In this document: piece by piece, positions 4,820 through 5,888 of the stretch
How positions within the stretch are numbered: the first letter of the stretch is position 1
Layout: each line of letters opens with the position of its first letter
Source: CAYLLT01 sp964591605
GTDB taxonomy: Bacteria; Planctomycetota; Phycisphaerae; UBA1845; PWPN01
Direction: 5' to 3'
Length of the DNA stretch: 5,888 nt
NCBI GenBank assembly: GCA_964591605.1
Contig: CAZQEN010000428.1
Coordinates: 1-5,888, forward strand
Translations under genes and position numbers: made by a program
Notes under the pieces: generated by a model
What the model was told of the DNA's origin: nothing
Database searches by the model: none
What the model saw: only the letters and a program-made list of their open reading frames with translations

Positions 4820-4835
4820 CGCCGGGGCTCCGGCG
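4820..4835 (+). other. GC-rich hairpin in the clpC leader
   Basis: CGCCGG (4820-4825) and CCGGCG (4830-4835) form a perfect 6-bp stem closing a four-base GGCT loop. It lies mid-leader, 141 nt before the clpC ATG. With no following T tract it is not a normal terminator; a role in message stability or translation is possible but unproven. Confidence 0.4.
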
Positions 4836-4965
4836 CGTCGGAGGATGCCCCGTTCCCGCGACGTGCACGGCTTCGGCCGCGCTGGCGGGGCGAGAGACCC
4901 GCGGCCAGATTCCAGTGGTCAGCAGCAACATCGTAGTGAAAGACCCAAACCGGGTTTCTGCGGTC

Positions 4966-4970
4966 AGGAG
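4966..4970 (+). promoter_or_regulatory. Shine-Dalgarno of clpC
   Basis: AGGAG lies 6 nt before ATG 4977 and fixes the clpC start over an in-frame ATG at 4845. Confidence 0.88.
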
Positions 4971-4976
4971 TGCAGA

Positions 4977-5888
4977 ATGTTTGAACGTTTCACGGATCGT
5001 GCTCGCAAGGTGATGGCGCTCGCCAACCAGGAGGCGCAGCGCTTCAACCACGAGTACATCGGCACGGAGCACATCCTGCTCGGGCTCGTCAAGGAAGGCT
5101 CGGGCGTCGGAGCAAACGTGCTCAAGAACCTCGACGTCGATCTGCGTAAGGTCCGGCTCGAAGTCGAGAAACTGGTCAAGAGCGGCCCGGATATGGTCAC
5201 GATGGGCAAACTTCCCCAGACTCCGCGGGCCAAGAAGGTCATAGAATACGCCATTGAGGAAGCGCGCAGCCTCAACCACAACTACGTCGGAACCGAGCAC
5301 CTGCTGCTGGGCCTCCTGCGTGAGCAGGACGGGGTGGCCGCCCAGGTACTCATGAATCTCGGGCTCAAACTCGAGGACGTTCGAGAAGAAGTACTGAATC
5401 TCTTGGGGGCCGTTGTGGAAAACGAAGAAACACCATCCCACCCGACCGGTGAACAGAAGAAAGGAAAGAGCAAGACTCCTGCGCTCGATTCCTTCGGTCG
5501 CGACCTGACCGAGATGGCCCGTGAGGGGAAACTGGACCCGGTCATCGGGCGGCAGCGCGAAATCGACCGCGTCATCCAGATCCTGTGCCGGCGTCAGAAA
5601 AACAACCCCGTGCTGCTCGGCGAAGCGGGCGTGGGCAAGACAGCCATCGTGGAAGGACTGGCCCAGAAGATCGTCAGCGGCGAGATCCCCGAGCTTCTCT
5701 CCGACCGCCGGATCGTCGTGCTTGACCTGGCGATGATGGTGGCCGGCACCAAGTACCGCGGGCAATTCGAAGAGCGCATCAAGGCGGTTATGAACGAGGT
5801 CACGCGGGCCAAGAACGTGATTCTGTTCATTGATGAGCTGCACACGCTGGTCGGCGCCGGCGGGGCCGAGGGAGCGATCGATGCGTCG
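4977..5888 (+). CDS. clpC: ClpC, AAA+ ATP-dependent unfoldase of the Clp protease (N-terminal part)
   Basis: The first 304 codons are present and the gene continues past the right edge; full-length ClpC is usually about 810-850 residues. ClpC is a cytoplasmic AAA+ unfoldase that assembles as a hexamer on ClpP and threads substrates into it. The start MFERFTDRARKVMALANQEA is a classic ClpC beginning. Two Clp_N repeats follow, at about residues 5-75 (with YIGTEHILLGL) and 80-145 (with YVGTEHLLLGL). A charged linker spans 148-168, and the first ATPase domain opens at DSFGRDLTEMAREGKLDPVIGR. Its Walker A is GEAGVGKT (215-222), the pore-loop motif KYRG is at 259-262 and Walker B is VILFIDE (281-287). 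Wording throughout is closest to Planctomycetota ClpC as I recall it. The ClpC-specific middle domain and the second ATPase domain lie outside the window, so ClpC over ClpA or ClpB rests on the N-terminal half. It follows its own promoter and long leader. Confidence 0.97.
   Translation, partial: MFERFTDRARKVMALANQEAQRFNHEYIGTEHILLGLVKEGSGVGANVLKNLDVDLRKVRLEVEKLVKSGPDMVTMGKLPQTPRAKKVIEYAIEEARSLNHNYVGTEHLLLGLLREQDGVAAQVLMNLGLKLEDVREEVLNLLGAVVENEETPSHPTGEQKKGKSKTPALDSFGRDLTEMAREGKLDPVIGRQREIDRVIQILCRRQKNNPVLLGEAGVGKTAIVEGLAQKIVSGEIPELLSDRRIVVLDLAMMVAGTKYRGQFEERIKAVMNEVTRAKNVILFIDELHTLVGAGGAEGAIDAS

Larger units (their letters stand above)
4528..4976 (+). other. Intergenic region and clpC leader
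   Basis: This 449-nt stretch lies between two plus-strand genes. I see no convincing gene: open frames in it lack ribosome sites or resemblance. It contains a possible stem after the TPR gene (4553-4583), the clpC promoter (4668-4696) and a leader of about 274 nt with a GC-rich hairpin (4820-4835). I looked for CIRCE and CtsR-type operators and found neither. Confidence 0.6.

Noticed and set aside
4703..4976. CIRCE (HrcA) or CtsR operator ahead of clpC
   Set aside because: Neither the TTAGCACTC-N9-GAGTGCTAA repeat nor a tandem GGTCAAA pattern is present.
4687..5013. A 108-codon plus-strand open frame in the clpC leader
   Set aside because: It starts before the predicted transcription start, overlaps the clpC start in another frame and resembles nothing I know.
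4812..5843. A 343-codon minus-strand open frame opposite clpC
   Set aside because: It is fully antisense to a certain ClpC reading frame, has no recognisable domain or ribosome site, and such long antisense frames are common artefacts in GC-rich chaperone genes.

Overview
This is a GC-rich bacterial chromosomal window. The visible start of ClpC closely follows the form I know from Planctomycetota, possibly a Phycisphaerae-like lineage. That placement rests on recalled protein similarity, not on a search. Codon choice, with mostly G/C in third positions, fits. I see no rRNA, tRNA, CRISPR array, transposase or phage gene.

Layout. Positions 1-2645 carry a minus-strand operon for the peripheral arm of respiratory complex I (NADH-quinone oxidoreductase). 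In transcription order it is nuoI, nuoA, nuoB, nuoC, a 76-residue unrecognised gene, then nuoD, which runs off the left edge. Two features are unusual: nuoI leads the cluster, and a short HEPN-like ORF sits between nuoC and nuoD. Positions 2646-3016 form a non-coding stretch with two candidate minus-strand promoters for the operon and GC-rich inverted repeats. Positions 3017-3918 hold a minus-strand pair, a putative lipoprotein followed by a small GlsB/YeaQ/YmgE-like membrane protein, whose reading frames overlap at GTGA. Positions 3919-3999 form a compact divergent promoter region. From 4000 the plus strand carries a membrane-anchored TPR-like protein, apparently read from a near-leaderless transcript. 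A 449-bp non-coding stretch with a good sigma-70-type promoter follows, then the first 304 codons of clpC, cut by the right edge.

How the genes relate. NuoI and NuoB carry the iron-sulfur clusters that take electrons to quinone, NuoC and NuoD form the connecting module, and NuoA is a membrane subunit at the quinone-site junction. ClpC is the AAA+ unfoldase that feeds ClpP and is a housekeeping or stress gene. The lipoprotein/GlsB pair and the TPR protein look like cell-envelope genes of unknown role. Most of the window is ordinary core genome. The parts worth a second look are the nuoC-nuoD insert, the operon order, the divergent promoter with a near-leaderless gene, and the small repeats in the nuoA-nuoB spacer.
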